From Paludibacteraceae bacterium (GTDB lineage Bacteria > Bacteroidota > Bacteroidia > Bacteroidales > Paludibacteraceae), in the NCBI GenBank assembly GCA_017483945.1, contig JAFUUE010000025.1, positions 1 through 52,335 of the forward strand: a DNA stretch of 52,335 bases. Reading direction: 5' to 3'. Under the pieces are notes generated by a model. It had not been told where the DNA came from. It saw only the letters and a list, made by a program, of their open reading frames with translations, and ran no database searches. Both the position numbers and the translations under genes were made by a program. Below are positions 37,582 through 48,600 of this stretch, piece after piece (within the stretch, counting starts at the first letter, position 1; every line of letters begins with the position of its first letter).

Positions 37582-39816
37582 ATGTCTAAGACAGATTTCA
37601 CAGCAGAAGAGAATGCCCTGATACAGCACGAGTTTGAGTTGCTGCTGGATGATTATGCGCATACGTTGCATCGTCAGAAAGTGGAGTTGATTACGCGCGC
37701 ATTTCACTTTGCCAACCAGGCTCACTACGGCGTGCGCCGTTTGTCGGGCGAACCGTACATCATGCATCCGCTGGCCGTTGCGCGCATTGTGGTGCGCGAG
37801 ATAGGTCTGGGTTCGACGAGTATATGCTCGGCGTTACTGCATGATGTAGTGGAAGATACAGAGTACACGACGGAGGATATCCGCAACATGTTCGGCGACA
37901 AGATAGCGCAGATAGTGGACGGTCTGACGAAGATCAGCGGTGGCGTTTTCGGCGAGAAAGCGTCGGTGCAGGCGGAGAATTTCCGCAAGTTGCTGCTGAC
38001 GATGTCGGACGATATCCGCGTGGTGCTGGTGAAGATAGCAGACCGGCTGCACAACATGCGCACGCTGGGTGCCCAGCCGAAGGAGAAGCAGTACAAGATA
38101 GCGGGCGAGACGCTGTATATCTATGCGCCGTTGGCCCACCGTCTGGGCCTGTTCCCCATCAAGTCGGAACTGGAGGACCTGAGTTTCCGCTACGAGCACC
38201 CCGACACCTACGAGGAGATACGCCGGAAAATAGCAGAGAACCAGGACGCTCGGATGGAGACTTTCGAGCAGTTTGCGATACCTATCCGCAAGAAACTGAC
38301 GGCGATGGGTTATCAGTTCACGCTGACGGCCCGCATCAAGTCCATCTACTCGGTATGGCAGAAGATGAACATGAAGAACATCCCGTTCGAGGACATCTAC
38401 GACCTACTGGCCGTGCGTATCGTGTTCACGCCCCAGGACTCGCTGTCGGAGAAAGACCAATGCTGGATGATTTACTCGGCCATCACGGAGATATACCGGC
38501 CGCATCCGGAGCGTATCCGCGACTGGATATCTACCCCGAAAGCCAACGGCTATGAGGCTCTGCACGTGACTGTTATGGGCAATGACGGGGAATGGATAGA
38601 GGTGCAGATACGTACGGACCGCATGCATGAGATAGCCGAGCGCGGTCTGGCGGCGCACTGGAAATACAAGGCGGGCGAGTCGGACGAGTCGGAGCTGGAT
38701 AAGTGGCTGCGTGATATCAAGGAGATTCTGGCGCACCCGTCAAGCAATGCGGTGGAGTTCCTGGGCACATTCAAGCTGAACCTGTTTGCACACGAGGTGT
38801 TCGTTTTCACGCCGTCGGGCGAGATAAAGACGCTTCCGCAGGGTGCTACGGCGCTGGATTTGGCGTTCAATCTGCACTCGGAGCTGGGCGAGCACTGCAT
38901 GGGAGCCAAGGTGAACCATAACCTGGTGCCGTTGAGTTATGTGCTGCAGAGCGGCGACCAGGTGGAGATATTGACATCGAACTCACAACACCCTCAGAAA
39001 GAGTGGCTTGACTTTGTCGTCACGGCCAAGGCTCAATCCGGTCTGCACAGCTATTTCAAGCGTGAGGAGCGCAACATGATAAGGCTCGGCGAGAAGCTGC
39101 TGAACGAGGCGCTGGAGCGCATCCACTACTCCGGCACTTACGATGCAGCGCTGCAGAGGACGCTGAATTACTACGACTTAACGCAGCCACAGCAGTTGTA
39201 TCTGCAGATTGGCGAGGGGGCTATCTCGCTGGAAGGTCTGCAGCATATCATTGTGCCGAAGCGCAGCCTGCTGAGTTACCTCAATCCCTTCTATTCCGGC
39301 GACAAGACCGTTGCCCCGAAGGAAGCGGCCGGGCATGAGTCCACCCCCACCCGCCTGAAGAAAGGCGAGGTGATAGTGCTTACGGACGAGAACCTGGGCA
39401 GCCAATACCACTTGGCCGAATGCTGCCGTCCCATCCCCGGCGACGAGGTGCTGGCCTATACCGATGAGCAGGGCGTGACATTTATTCACAAGATAGACTG
39501 CGAAACGGCACAGTTATTGAAGTCATCTCAAGGTAAGCGTATCCATGCGGCCCGCTGGAGCACCAACCGCGTGCAGTCGTTCGTGGAGACGATAGAGATA
39601 CGCGGCGTCGACAAGTTCGGCCTTTTTGTGCAGATACTCAACATCATAACGACGCAGTTCCACATCAATATCCACGAGATGCATGTCACGGCCGACGACG
39701 GCATCTTCGACGCGCAACTGAGACTATACGTGTACGACCGGAATGAACTTCAGGCGCTGTTCCTGGCACTGAAGAAGATACCGGAGATAAAAAATGTACA
39801 GCGTATCACCAAATAA
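37582..39816 (+). CDS. rsh: RelA/SpoT homologue, bifunctional (p)ppGpp synthetase/hydrolase
   Basis: This enzyme makes and degrades the stringent-response alarmone. The 744-residue protein has an N-terminal HD hydrolase domain with LLHDVVEDT (H87, D88, E91, D92) intact. A synthetase domain (about 245-365) carries YDLLAVR, GYEALH and EVQIRT. A TGS domain (about 400-460, VFTPSGEIKTLPQGATALDLAF), a zinc-finger-like region with CCRPIPGD (about 615) and a C-terminal ACT domain (about 670-744) follow. The intact hydrolase site argues for a SpoT/Rel-type bifunctional enzyme. I chose ATG 37582 because the promoter lies just upstream. Confidence 0.95.
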   Translation: MSKTDFTAEENALIQHEFELLLDDYAHTLHRQKVELITRAFHFANQAHYGVRRLSGEPYIMHPLAVARIVVREIGLGSTSICSALLHDVVEDTEYTTEDIRNMFGDKIAQIVDGLTKISGGVFGEKASVQAENFRKLLLTMSDDIRVVLVKIADRLHNMRTLGAQPKEKQYKIAGETLYIYAPLAHRLGLFPIKSELEDLSFRYEHPDTYEEIRRKIAENQDARMETFEQFAIPIRKKLTAMGYQFTLTARIKSIYSVWQKMNMKNIPFEDIYDLLAVRIVFTPQDSLSEKDQCWMIYSAITEIYRPHPERIRDWISTPKANGYEALHVTVMGNDGEWIEVQIRTDRMHEIAERGLAAHWKYKAGESDESELDKWLRDIKEILAHPSSNAVEFLGTFKLNLFAHEVFVFTPSGEIKTLPQGATALDLAFNLHSELGEHCMGAKVNHNLVPLSYVLQSGDQVEILTSNSQHPQKEWLDFVVTAKAQSGLHSYFKREERNMIRLGEKLLNEALERIHYSGTYDAALQRTLNYYDLTQPQQLYLQIGEGAISLEGLQHIIVPKRSLLSYLNPFYSGDKTVAPKEAAGHESTPTRLKKGEVIVLTDENLGSQYHLAECCRPIPGDEVLAYTDEQGVTFIHKIDCETAQLLKSSQGKRIHAARWSTNRVQSFVETIEIRGVDKFGLFVQILNIITTQFHINIHEMHVTADDGIFDAQLRLYVYDRNELQALFLALKKIPEIKNVQRITK

Positions 39817-39863
39817 AGAACAATAAAGAACATAATAACGAATCAAATAAACCACAAACAATC

Positions 39864-40946
39864 ATGCAAAAGACTCTGATTACACTGCTTATGTCAGTGA
39901 TGACTGTAGCCGCAATGGCGCAGCAACCTGTTATTACCTTTACCACTACGGAGCACGACTTCGGCAAGATTAACGAGGCCGACGGCCGTGTGACGACCGT
40001 GTTTGAGTTCAAGAACGAGGGTATGGAGCCGCTGGTTCTGAGCAATGTACGCGCATCGTGCGGGTGCACCACGCCGAAATGGACCAAAGAGCCCGTCGAG
40101 CCCGGCCAGAGCGGCCAGATAACCGTGACCTACAACCCGAACGGCCGTCCGGGACGTTTCCAGAAGACCATCACCGTAACCTCCAACGCCAGCGAGGCTA
40201 CCAAGCGTCTGTATATCAAGGGCGAAGTGATACCCAAGCCCGCCAAACCCGTGAACGCCTACCCCGTACAGATGGGAGAACTGAAACTGAAGAGCAAATC
40301 CGTCGATTTCGGAGAGGTCAAGAAAGGCGCTTCCGCCACCGGCGAGATTGAATATGCCAACCATACCGACCATGATATTCAGGTGGAACTGCGTACCAAT
40401 CAGCGCGATAACTTCCTGCTGTCACAGGTCACACTGGAGACGGTGAAGAAGGGTGAGACCGGCAAACTGATGTTTATCCTGTCCGCCGACGCATGCAAAC
40501 TGTATGGTCCGGTCAAGATGGAGGCGTATGTCGTAGTGAACGGCAAGTTGGAGATGAGCGACGAGTACAAGATTGACCTGAGCGCCGACATCGTAGAGGA
40601 CTTCAGCAGCCTGACTGTGGCTGAGCGTCAGCAGGCTCCTATCGCCACTATCGACGACGAACTGGACTTCGGCGTTATGACCGCCGGCCGCAAATACAGC
40701 CAGATTCTCCAGCTCGGTAATGCCGGAACCAACCCGCTGCAGGTGCGCCGCCTCTACACCACCGATGAGAACATGACCCTCACTTGCGCAAAGAATGTCA
40801 TCAAGTCCGGACGCAAGGGACAGGTGAAGATTGAGATTAACACCAAGCAGATGGAGCCGGGCAAATACACTCGTATCGTGACCGTTATCACCAACGACCC
40901 GAAGACTCCCGTCCGCAATATCAAGGTCAACTGGACCATCCAATAA
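39864..40946 (+). CDS. DUF1573 exported protein
   Basis: The 360-residue protein has a signal peptide (about 1-19, ending AMA-QQ). Three Ig-like repeats of the DUF1573 type follow, each with a (D/E)FG block and a later CGC or similar. The first domain (about 22-118) shows HDFGKI, FKNEG, ASCGCT and GRF.KTI.V.SN. The second (about 135-235) and third (about 262-360) keep DFGEV/DFGVM and the final VTNDP. Such proteins are common in Bacteroidetes and probably bind surface or periplasmic partners. It lies 6 bp before meaB. Confidence 0.88.
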   Translation: MQKTLITLLMSVMTVAAMAQQPVITFTTTEHDFGKINEADGRVTTVFEFKNEGMEPLVLSNVRASCGCTTPKWTKEPVEPGQSGQITVTYNPNGRPGRFQKTITVTSNASEATKRLYIKGEVIPKPAKPVNAYPVQMGELKLKSKSVDFGEVKKGASATGEIEYANHTDHDIQVELRTNQRDNFLLSQVTLETVKKGETGKLMFILSADACKLYGPVKMEAYVVVNGKLEMSDEYKIDLSADIVEDFSSLTVAERQQAPIATIDDELDFGVMTAGRKYSQILQLGNAGTNPLQVRRLYTTDENMTLTCAKNVIKSGRKGQVKIEINTKQMEPGKYTRIVTVITNDPKTPVRNIKVNWTIQ

Positions 40947-40951
40947 GCGCC

Positions 40952-42043
40952 ATGGTTCATCCCGAGAACGACGCACAATACAAAGGCCTGCATGTTAACG
41001 AGGGGGTAGCGAACCTGCCCTCCGTTAACCCGTATGCCACCTTCCGACGCAAGAAACAGCTGCTTACGCCGGAGGAGTATTTCGCCGGCATCCGTGGCGG
41101 CGACATCTCCGTCCTGGGGCAGGCCGTGACGCTGGTCGAGTCGAACCTGCCGTCTGACCAACAGATAGCGCAGCGCGTCATAGAGATGTGTCTCCCCTAC
41201 TCCGGCAACTCTACCCGCCTGGGAATCACGGGCGTACCGGGAGCCGGCAAGTCCACGTTCATCGAGGCGCTCGGGACAGAACTCTGCAAAAGCGGCAAGC
41301 ACCTCGCCGTACTGGCCATCGACCCCTCGTCCGAACGGACCAAAGGCTCTATTCTGGGCGACAAGACCCGTATGAACGAACTGTCGGTACAGGCTAACGC
41401 CTTCATACGCCCCAGTCCCTCAGCCGGTTCGCTCGGAGGCGTGGCGCGTAAGACACGCGAGACGGTCGTGCTGTGCGAGGCGGCCGGATTCGACACCATC
41501 CTCATCGAGACAGTCGGCGTCGGACAATCCGAGACGGCCGCACACTCCATGGTGGACTACTTCCTGCTGCTGCAAGTCACCGGCACCGGCGACGAGTTGC
41601 AAGGCATCAAACGCGGTATCATGGAGATGGCGGACGGCATAGCTATCAATAAATGCGACGGCAACAACATCGAACGCGCACAGGCCGCACGCGTCAGCTT
41701 CCGCAACGCCCTGCACCTGTTCCCCCCCACCGAGTCGGGATGGGTGCCGGAAGTGCTGACATGCTCGTCCATAGACCATACCGGCGTGATGGACGTGTGG
41801 CATAACGTCGAGGAATACATCGCCTTCACCAAGAAGAACGGCTACTTCGACCGGCATCGGACCGAGCAGGCCAAGTACTGGATGTACGAGACGATTAACC
41901 AAGCTCTGCTCGACGGCTTCTACCGAAACGAGCGCATGGAGCACCAGATAGAGGTCGCCGAACGGCAAGTCCTCAACAACGAAATAAGCAGCTTCATCGC
42001 CGCGCACAACTTGCTCGACCGCTATCGGGAGCAACGCAACTAA
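40952..42043 (+). CDS. meaB: Methylmalonyl-CoA mutase-associated GTPase (MeaB/ArgK)
   Basis: This G3E-family GTPase loads and protects the B12 cofactor of methylmalonyl-CoA mutase. The 363-residue protein has Walker A GVPGAGKST (94-102), the block DPSSERTKGSILGDKTRM, IETVGVGQSE, and the guanine-specificity motif NKCDG. Length is normal. The mutase genes mutA/mutB are not in this window. Its presence shows that the organism uses adenosylcobalamin, which fits the cobalamin riboswitch locus at 13.5 kb. Confidence 0.94.
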   Translation: MVHPENDAQYKGLHVNEGVANLPSVNPYATFRRKKQLLTPEEYFAGIRGGDISVLGQAVTLVESNLPSDQQIAQRVIEMCLPYSGNSTRLGITGVPGAGKSTFIEALGTELCKSGKHLAVLAIDPSSERTKGSILGDKTRMNELSVQANAFIRPSPSAGSLGGVARKTRETVVLCEAAGFDTILIETVGVGQSETAAHSMVDYFLLLQVTGTGDELQGIKRGIMEMADGIAINKCDGNNIERAQAARVSFRNALHLFPPTESGWVPEVLTCSSIDHTGVMDVWHNVEEYIAFTKKNGYFDRHRTEQAKYWMYETINQALLDGFYRNERMEHQIEVAERQVLNNEISSFIAAHNLLDRYREQRN

Positions 42044-42067
42044 CAACTAACTCCTTAATATAATAAC

Positions 42068-43612
42068 GTGCCAACCCCCAAACGCAAAACAGACATAGCA
42101 CCCAAAGTCGGCCCCAACGAGATGGGCAAACTGCCCCCACAGGCTCCCGAACTGGAAGCCTCCGTGCTCGGCGCACTCATGATTGAGAAAGACGCCTACA
42201 CCATCGTGGCCGACCTGCTGCGACCCGAGTCCTTCTACGACAACCGTAACAAGCTCGTCTTCGAGGCCATACGCTCTCTCGCCGCCAAGGAGGAGCCTAT
42301 CGACATACTCTCCGTCGCCGAGAGACTCAAAGCACTCGCCACACTGGAACAGGCCGGAGGACCGCTCTACCTGAGCGAACTGACACGCAAAGTGGCATCC
42401 ACCGCACACCTCCACTACCATGCACAGATTGTGGCGCAGAAAGCCACCGCACGAGACCTCATCGCCATGGCGGCACGACTCGAAGAGGATGCCTACGACG
42501 AGACACAGGACGTGGACGAACTGCTCCAGAAAGCCGAGGGAGGCATCTTCGAGATAAGCCAACGCACACAGAAACGCGACGTTACACAAATAGACCCCGT
42601 CATCACCGAGGCCTACGAACGTATCCAGAAAGCCAGCAAGAACGAGGGGAATATCTCTGGCGTTCCGTCCGGATTCAAGGCCCTGGACAAGGTCACTTCC
42701 GGCTGGCAGAAGTCCGACCTGGTCATCATCGCCGCACGACCCGCCATGGGTAAAACGGCCTTCGTCCTGTCCATGGCCAAGAATATCGCCGTCAATTTCA
42801 AGCGCCCCGTCGCACTCTTCTCGCTCGAGATGTCTAATGTCCAACTCGTTAACCGACTGATGATGAACGTCTGCGAGGTCGAGGGCGACAAGATTAAGAA
42901 CGGACGCCTCACACGCCAGGAGTGGAACCGGCTGGAACATAAGATTAACGACCTGAAGGGGGCGCCTATCTTCGTGGATGACACCCCTTCCCTGTCCGTC
43001 TTCGAACTGCGCTCCAAAGCACGCAAACTCGTGCGCGAGCACAAGGTCGAACTCATCATCATCGACTACCTGCAGCTCATGAACGCCAACGGCCTGCAGT
43101 TCGGCTCGCGAGAGCAGGAGGTCTCTATCATCTCGCGAAACCTCAAGGCACTGGCCAAGGAACTGGACATACCTATCATCGCACTGTCGCAGCTCAACCG
43201 CGGCGTCGAGTCGCGCGTCGGAATAGAAGGTAAGAAACCCCAACTCAGCGACTTGCGTGAGTCAGGAGCCATCGAGCAGGATGCCGATATGGTATGCTTC
43301 ATCCATCGCCCCGAATACTACCATATCTACAACGATGAGAAGACCAGCAAGGACCTACGCGGACTCGGCGAGATAATCGTCGCCAAGCACCGTAACGGCG
43401 CCACAGGGGAGATATGGCTCCGCTTCGTGGGTAAGTTCGCACGCTTCCAGAACGAAGACGAACTGGAAGGCGTGGATGATGAGGCCAACTACGGCGCATC
43501 CGACGGCTACGCGGACGCCAATCCGCCACAGGCCTTCACGACACAATCGTCGCGCATGAATGACATGTCCCCGGACGGTGCCGTGGCCTCACGCGAAGAC
43601 ATGCCCTTCTGA
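42068..43612 (+). CDS. dnaB: Replicative DNA helicase
   Basis: DnaB is the hexameric 5'-3' helicase at the replication fork. The 514-residue protein has the N-terminal scaffold domain (about 25-130), a linker, and the RecA-like motor with Walker A ARPAMGKT (223-230), Walker B IIIDYLQL, SQLNRGVE and an arginine finger region. The C-terminal 40 residues are acidic and low complexity. The start is GTG at 42068, which places the family N-terminal block 25-30 residues in. No intein interrupts the ATPase motifs. An 11-bp repeat array follows the stop. Confidence 0.95.
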   Translation: MPTPKRKTDIAPKVGPNEMGKLPPQAPELEASVLGALMIEKDAYTIVADLLRPESFYDNRNKLVFEAIRSLAAKEEPIDILSVAERLKALATLEQAGGPLYLSELTRKVASTAHLHYHAQIVAQKATARDLIAMAARLEEDAYDETQDVDELLQKAEGGIFEISQRTQKRDVTQIDPVITEAYERIQKASKNEGNISGVPSGFKALDKVTSGWQKSDLVIIAARPAMGKTAFVLSMAKNIAVNFKRPVALFSLEMSNVQLVNRLMMNVCEVEGDKIKNGRLTRQEWNRLEHKINDLKGAPIFVDDTPSLSVFELRSKARKLVREHKVELIIIDYLQLMNANGLQFGSREQEVSIISRNLKALAKELDIPIIALSQLNRGVESRVGIEGKKPQLSDLRESGAIEQDADMVCFIHRPEYYHIYNDEKTSKDLRGLGEIIVAKHRNGATGEIWLRFVGKFARFQNEDELEGVDDEANYGASDGYADANPPQAFTTQSSRMNDMSPDGAVASREDMPF

Positions 43613-43624
43613 CAGGAGCAGACC

Positions 43625-43734
43625 CGTACCGTTCCCGACGGATCCCCGACGGATCTCCGACGGATCTCGGTACCCAACCCGTACCATTCCCGACGGCACA
43701 CCGACGGCACACCGACGGCTGACCGACAGCAGAG
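43625..43734. repeat. Ten-unit 11-bp array between dnaB and asnS
   Basis: Ten contiguous units keep one register over 110 bp. They are CGTACCGTTCC, CGACGGATCCC, CGACGGATCTC (twice), GGTACCCAACC, CGTACCATTCC, CGACGGCACAC (twice), CGACGGCTGAC and CGACAGCAGAG. The CGTACC..TCC unit recurs after five units, so there is a higher-order 55-bp period. Confidence 0.93.
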
Positions 43735-43789
43735 GCTACCGTCAAGGCACCCGAAACCACATACGAAATAACGAAAAATACACCATACA

Positions 43790-45187
43790 ATGCAACGCAC
43801 TATCATCGCTGATGCCCTCAAGAGCACAGCTGTCAATCAACCTATCAACGTCCGCGGCTGGGTCCGCTCACGACGCGGCAACAAGAACGTATCCTTCATC
43901 GCACTCAACGACGGCTCGACCATCAAGAACATACAGATTGTTGTCGACCTCGCCAAGTTCCCGGAGGACCAACTCAAGCCTGTCACCACAGGCGCGTGCA
44001 TCTCCGCCACCGGCATACTCGTTGAGTCGCAAGGCGCCGGACAGGCCGTCGAGATACAACTCTCCGAACTGGAGGTGTACGGCACCGCCGACCCCGAGCA
44101 ATACCCCCTGCAGAAGAAAGGCCTCTCCATGGAGTACCTGCGCACTATCGCGCACCTGCGCCCGCGTACCAATACATTTGGAGCCGTCTTCCGCATACGA
44201 CACAACATGGCCATGGCCATCCACTCCTACTTCCACCAACACGGCTACTTCTATTTCCACACGCCCCTCATCACCGCTTCGGACGCCGAGGGCGCCGGAC
44301 AGATGTTCCAGGTCACAACCAAGAACCTCTACCGCCTGCGCAAAGACGAGGACGGACATATCGACTATTCCGACGACTTCTTCGGTAAGATGACCTCACT
44401 GACCGTCTCCGGCCAGTTGGAGGGCGAACTCGGAGCTATGGCGCTCGGCAAAATCTACACCTTCGGTCCCACCTTCCGGGCCGAGAACTCCAACACACCG
44501 CGTCACCTCGCCGAGTTCTGGATGATTGAACCGGAGGTCGCGTTCATCCAGAAGGACGAACTCATGGACCTCGAGGAGGACTTTATCAAGTATTGCGTCC
44601 GCTGGGCGTTGGAGAACTGTCAGGACGACCTGGAGTTCCTCAACCAGTTTGTGGACAAAGGGCTGATTGAACGTCTCCGCTCGGTAGTTGACACCGAATT
44701 TGTCCGTCTACCTTACACAGAGGGCATTCGCATCCTGCAGGAGGCCGTGAAGAACGGGCACAAGTTCGAGTTCCCCTGCGAGTGGGGAGACGACCTCGCC
44801 TCCGAGCACGAGCGTTATCTCGTGGAGAAACACTTCGGCAAACCGGTCATCATGACCGATTATCCCAAGGATATCAAGGCCTTCTACATGAAACTCAACG
44901 AGGATGGCAAGACCGTACAGGGCACTGACGTCCTCTTCCCCGCTATCGGAGAAATCATCGGAGGCTCCGTCCGCGAAGAGAGTTACGACAAACTCATGGC
45001 CGAGATTGAGAGCCGCCATATACCGATGAAAGACATGTGGTGGTACCTCGATACACGCCGGTTCGGCGCCGCACCCCATGCCGGATTCGGACTCGGGTTC
45101 GAGAGACTCATGCTCTTCGTCACCGGCATGCAGAACATCCGCGACGTCATCCCCTTCCCCCGCACCCCAAAATCCGCTGATTTCTAA
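43790..45187 (+). CDS. asnS: Asparaginyl-tRNA synthetase
   Basis: The enzyme charges tRNA-Asn with asparagine. The 465-residue protein is a class IIb synthetase. It has an OB-fold anticodon-binding domain (about 1-105, [23 protein letters not shown]), motif 2 ([21 protein letters not shown]) and motif 3 ([27 protein letters not shown]). The wording around motif 2 is that of AsnRS and not AspRS. It is preceded by an unusual 110-bp repeat array and followed within 12 bp by a small AT-richer gene pair. Confidence 0.96.
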   Translation: MQRTIIADALKSTAVNQPINVRGWVRSRRGNKNVSFIALNDGSTIKNIQIVVDLAKFPEDQLKPVTTGACISATGILVESQGAGQAVEIQLSELEVYGTADPEQYPLQKKGLSMEYLRTIAHLRPRTNTFGAVFRIRHNMAMAIHSYFHQHGYFYFHTPLITASDAEGAGQMFQVTTKNLYRLRKDEDGHIDYSDDFFGKMTSLTVSGQLEGELGAMALGKIYTFGPTFRAENSNTPRHLAEFWMIEPEVAFIQKDELMDLEEDFIKYCVRWALENCQDDLEFLNQFVDKGLIERLRSVVDTEFVRLPYTEGIRILQEAVKNGHKFEFPCEWGDDLASEHERYLVEKHFGKPVIMTDYPKDIKAFYMKLNEDGKTVQGTDVLFPAIGEIIGGSVREESYDKLMAEIESRHIPMKDMWWYLDTRRFGAAPHAGFGLGFERLMLFVTGMQNIRDVIPFPRTPKSADF

Positions 45188-45199
45188 TATCATAACCAT

Positions 45200-45331
45200 A
45201 TGAAGCAGGAAGAAAACAAGGCTCCCTACACGGAGGGACACCACTCTGACAACGAACTGCCTCGCCGGTTCTTATCCGGCGATGAGTTGATGCAACGGTT
45301 AGAACCGAAAATACGAGCCATGTTCATATGA
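45200..45331 (+). CDS. Small 43-residue protein, candidate antitoxin-like partner
   Basis: This 43-codon frame begins 12 bp after asnS and ends in an ATGA overlap with the next gene (45328-45331). The product is charged and hydrophilic at first (MKQEENKAPYTEGHHSDNE). It ends in a predicted helix with LSGDELMQRLEPKIRAMF. I do not recognise a family. The coupling and size resemble the first gene of a toxin-antitoxin pair, but nothing in the sequence proves this. It could also be a coding-like leader that sets translation of the next gene. Confidence 0.5.
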   Translation: MKQEENKAPYTEGHHSDNELPRRFLSGDELMQRLEPKIRAMFI

Positions 45332-45666
45332 GAAATATCCGCTACGATTTTCAGGTTGAGTCCCAGTTAGAGGATAGCATAAGGCAACTCGTTGAGAGAC
45401 AGTATTTCAGCGAAGAAGATTATGCCATAGAATACATGCGTAATGTGATTAATTATTTCCAACTGAATTTGAATAATAACATCTCATATGAGGCACCTTC
45501 CTACTTCAATCGTTATGGATATGGACAGCCTCTATATTACTCACTCTATCGGAAAAGTACTCGTACATCATGGTATGCATTCTATGAGAAAACGGACTCT
45601 CACTTCAACATCGTTTACCTTGGAACAAACCACCTGATAGGACACTATCTGGATATTCATTTCTAA
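45328..45666 (+). CDS. Unknown 112-residue protein, candidate toxin-like partner
   Basis: The protein starts with a helical half (about 1-50, VESQLEDSIRQLVERQYF, YAIEYMRNVINYF). A strand-rich, aromatic second half follows (about 70-112), with RTSWYAFYEKTDSHFNIVYLG and NHLIGHYLDI. That second half has the look of a small RelE/ParE-like beta sheet, but I cannot name a family. The base composition is visibly AT-richer than asnS and the receptor gene on either side, suggesting acquisition by transfer. It overlaps the 43-residue gene by 4 bp. Function is unknown; a toxin-antitoxin module is a hypothesis. Confidence 0.6.
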   Translation: MRNIRYDFQVESQLEDSIRQLVERQYFSEEDYAIEYMRNVINYFQLNLNNNISYEAPSYFNRYGYGQPLYYSLYRKSTRTSWYAFYEKTDSHFNIVYLGTNHLIGHYLDIHF

Positions 45667-45678
45667 TCTCTATATCTA

Positions 45679-48600
45679 ATGAAAAAACTATTCTTCTTGT
45701 TCATTGCGACCTGCCTGACATGCACATGGGCATGCGCTCAGGAGTTGCAGGCTCAGCCGCAAGAGCAATCCGCCGCTACGGCACAACAGCCTACGCGGCT
45801 ACAGGGACGAGTTGTCATCGAAGGCAGCAACACACCCCTTGCAGGAGCTACTGTCACACTCGGTGTGCAGAACATCTCTACAGTCTCCAACCAGACCGGC
45901 GAGTTCTCGCTCACCTACTTGGAACATGGCGACGAGGAAATCATCATTGAGGCCGACGGATTCCAACCGGCTATCGAACTCATCAACCTCTTGCCCAACC
46001 GGCTTAACGACCTCGGCGTCATCTCCATGCAACAGGACATCGCCAAAGAGGCACAGGAAGAAATCCTGATGAACCTGGCCGAGACGGAACTCAATGACGA
46101 CGAGGGTAAGTCGCAGGAGCAGGGAGCCTCCTTCTCCGCCAGCCAGGATGTCTTCAACAACACCACTTCCTTCGCATGGTCTAATGCACGCTATCGCAAC
46201 CGTGGCTACCTCCAGACCTACGAGCAGAACTACATCAACGGCCTCAGTTTCAACTCGGCCGAGCGCGGACAATTCAACTTCTCCGCAATGGGCGGACTCA
46301 ATGATGCAAGCCGTAACAAGGACGTTATCAACAATATCGAAGCCAACGACTTCACCTTCGGAGGCCTCGGAAAAGCCACCAACTACCTGATGAACGCATC
46401 GCGCTTCGCACAGGGATGGAAAGTCGGACTGGCCGGCACGAACCGCAACTACAAAGCGGCTGTCCGCGCTACCTATGCCACCGGCATGCTCCCCAGCGGA
46501 TGGGCCTTCGTCGGGCAACTCGCTTACCGCTTCTCCCCCTATATTGACAACAAGGGTATCATCGGCGAAGGCATCCGCTACAACTCATTCGGATTCTTCT
46601 TCGCCGGCGAGAAAGTCTGGGAAAACGGCAACCGCCTCAACCTCGTAGTCTTCGGCGCACCGACCGAGCGCGGACAGTCCGGCGCTGTCACGCAGGAGGT
46701 GTACGACCTCACAGGCTCTATCAACTATAACCCCTACTGGGGCTATCAGAACGGAGAAGTGCGCAACTCACGCATCGTCCACTCTTTCGACCCCACCGCC
46801 ATCGCCACTTTCGACTGGAAAATCAACAACGATAACCTGCTCAAGTTCGGACTCGGATACCACTATTCTTGGTACTCCAACTCCGCCCTACAGTTCTTCA
46901 ATGCGCCCAACCCCGCCCCCGACTACTACCGCAACATGCCCTCCTTCCTCTGGGATGGACAAATCGTTGCTGCCAACTCGGACCAGTTGTATGACATGAA
47001 GGGCAATAACCCGACCGGCGCACACTATCCCTATGGTAACTTCATCGGAGCAGACCTCAACGGCTACCCCATGGGAAGCGGACATGTCGGTAATGACGGA
47101 CAGGTCCTTGGCCCCTCCATTGATGTCAACACCTACAACGCACTCGTGAACCTCTGGCAGACACGTGACAATCAGGCCACGCAAATCAACTGGGACCTCC
47201 TCTACATGTCCAACCTGGCCAATAACCACAACGACCCCTCCGCCTCTGCTCGCTACATACAGGAGCGCCGCCACAACGACATCCACGAGGGGATTGCCAA
47301 TATCAACTACACCAACACACAGTTCCGCAACCTGAAAATCACCGCAGGACTCGACGCACGCCTCTCGCAAGGTGTACACTTCAAGACGATTGACGACCTG
47401 CTCGGTGGCAACCAATTGATTGACGTGGACCCATTCGCCGACCGTGATATCAAGGAGTTGGCCACTAATACAGGACTCACCCAAGAGGACATCAAGTATG
47501 TCCGCATGAACGATGTCGCCACGGACTACAACACCGTCAAGCACCTGGGAGACCGCTTCGGATATGACTACCGCATCAACATGACCACCGCACGCCTCTG
47601 GGCGCAGAACGAATGGTCGTTCAACGAGGTGGACTTCTACTATGGTCTCCAGTTCACCTACTCCTCCATGCAGCGCACCACCGACATGGTCAACGGACGC
47701 GCTTGGTATCAGGCTTCGCAGATTCACCCCGCACAGGCCGACCTCTACCTCGGACCGGCCGCGGCCACTATCCTCGCACAACAGCAGGCCGGTACACTCC
47801 GGGCAGGCACACGCTGGATCGGCTATCGGCACGACTTCGTGGACCCCGCATTCAAACTCGGTGCCACCTACAAGATTAACGGCCGTAACCGCATTAAGAT
47901 CAACGCTATCGCCCAGACGACCGCCCCGCTCGCACGCAATGCCTATCTCTCTGCGCGCGTACACGACCGCGTCTTGGATAACATCTACACTCACGACCGC
48001 GCTGCCAATCTCGTTGACTATTTCGCCGCCAGCGAGAAGTCCGTCGGAGGCGACCTCACCTACGAGTTCAACTATCCCCTCGTACGCGGTCGTATCACCG
48101 GCTTCTTCACACAGTTCTGGAACGGGTCCGAGATGAACGGCTACTACGATGACGAGGCACGCACCTTCGTCAATCAGGCTATCTCCGGCATCAACCACCG
48201 CCATATGGGTATCGAGGCCGCGGCTGCCGTCAAACTCGGCTCCTACTTCACCCTCACCGGCGCCGTCAATGTCGGCGACTACCGCTACACATCCAACGCC
48301 CTTGCCGTCACCACGGCGGAGAACGGCATGGAGCTCGGACGCAAAGATGGTGAAGTACTCCCCTACTTCGAGGTTCGCGACTCCGTCTATATGAACGGAC
48401 TCCATGTCGCCACAGGACCCCAAATCAGCACCTCGCTCAAGCTCTCCTTCTTCTACAAGATGTGGTTCGCCGACCTCACCGTCAGCTACTACGATTGGAA
48501 CTACCTCAGCGTCGCACCCTCGCGCCGCATGATGGGACTCTACAAGGGCACACGCACCGACGGCACGTATATCAACGGCGGATACTATAACATCCTCGTT

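Noticed and set aside
46888-48423. A 511-codon open frame on the minus strand
   Set aside because: It runs antisense to the TonB receptor barrel, has a composition expected of a shadow frame, and has no promoter or domain.
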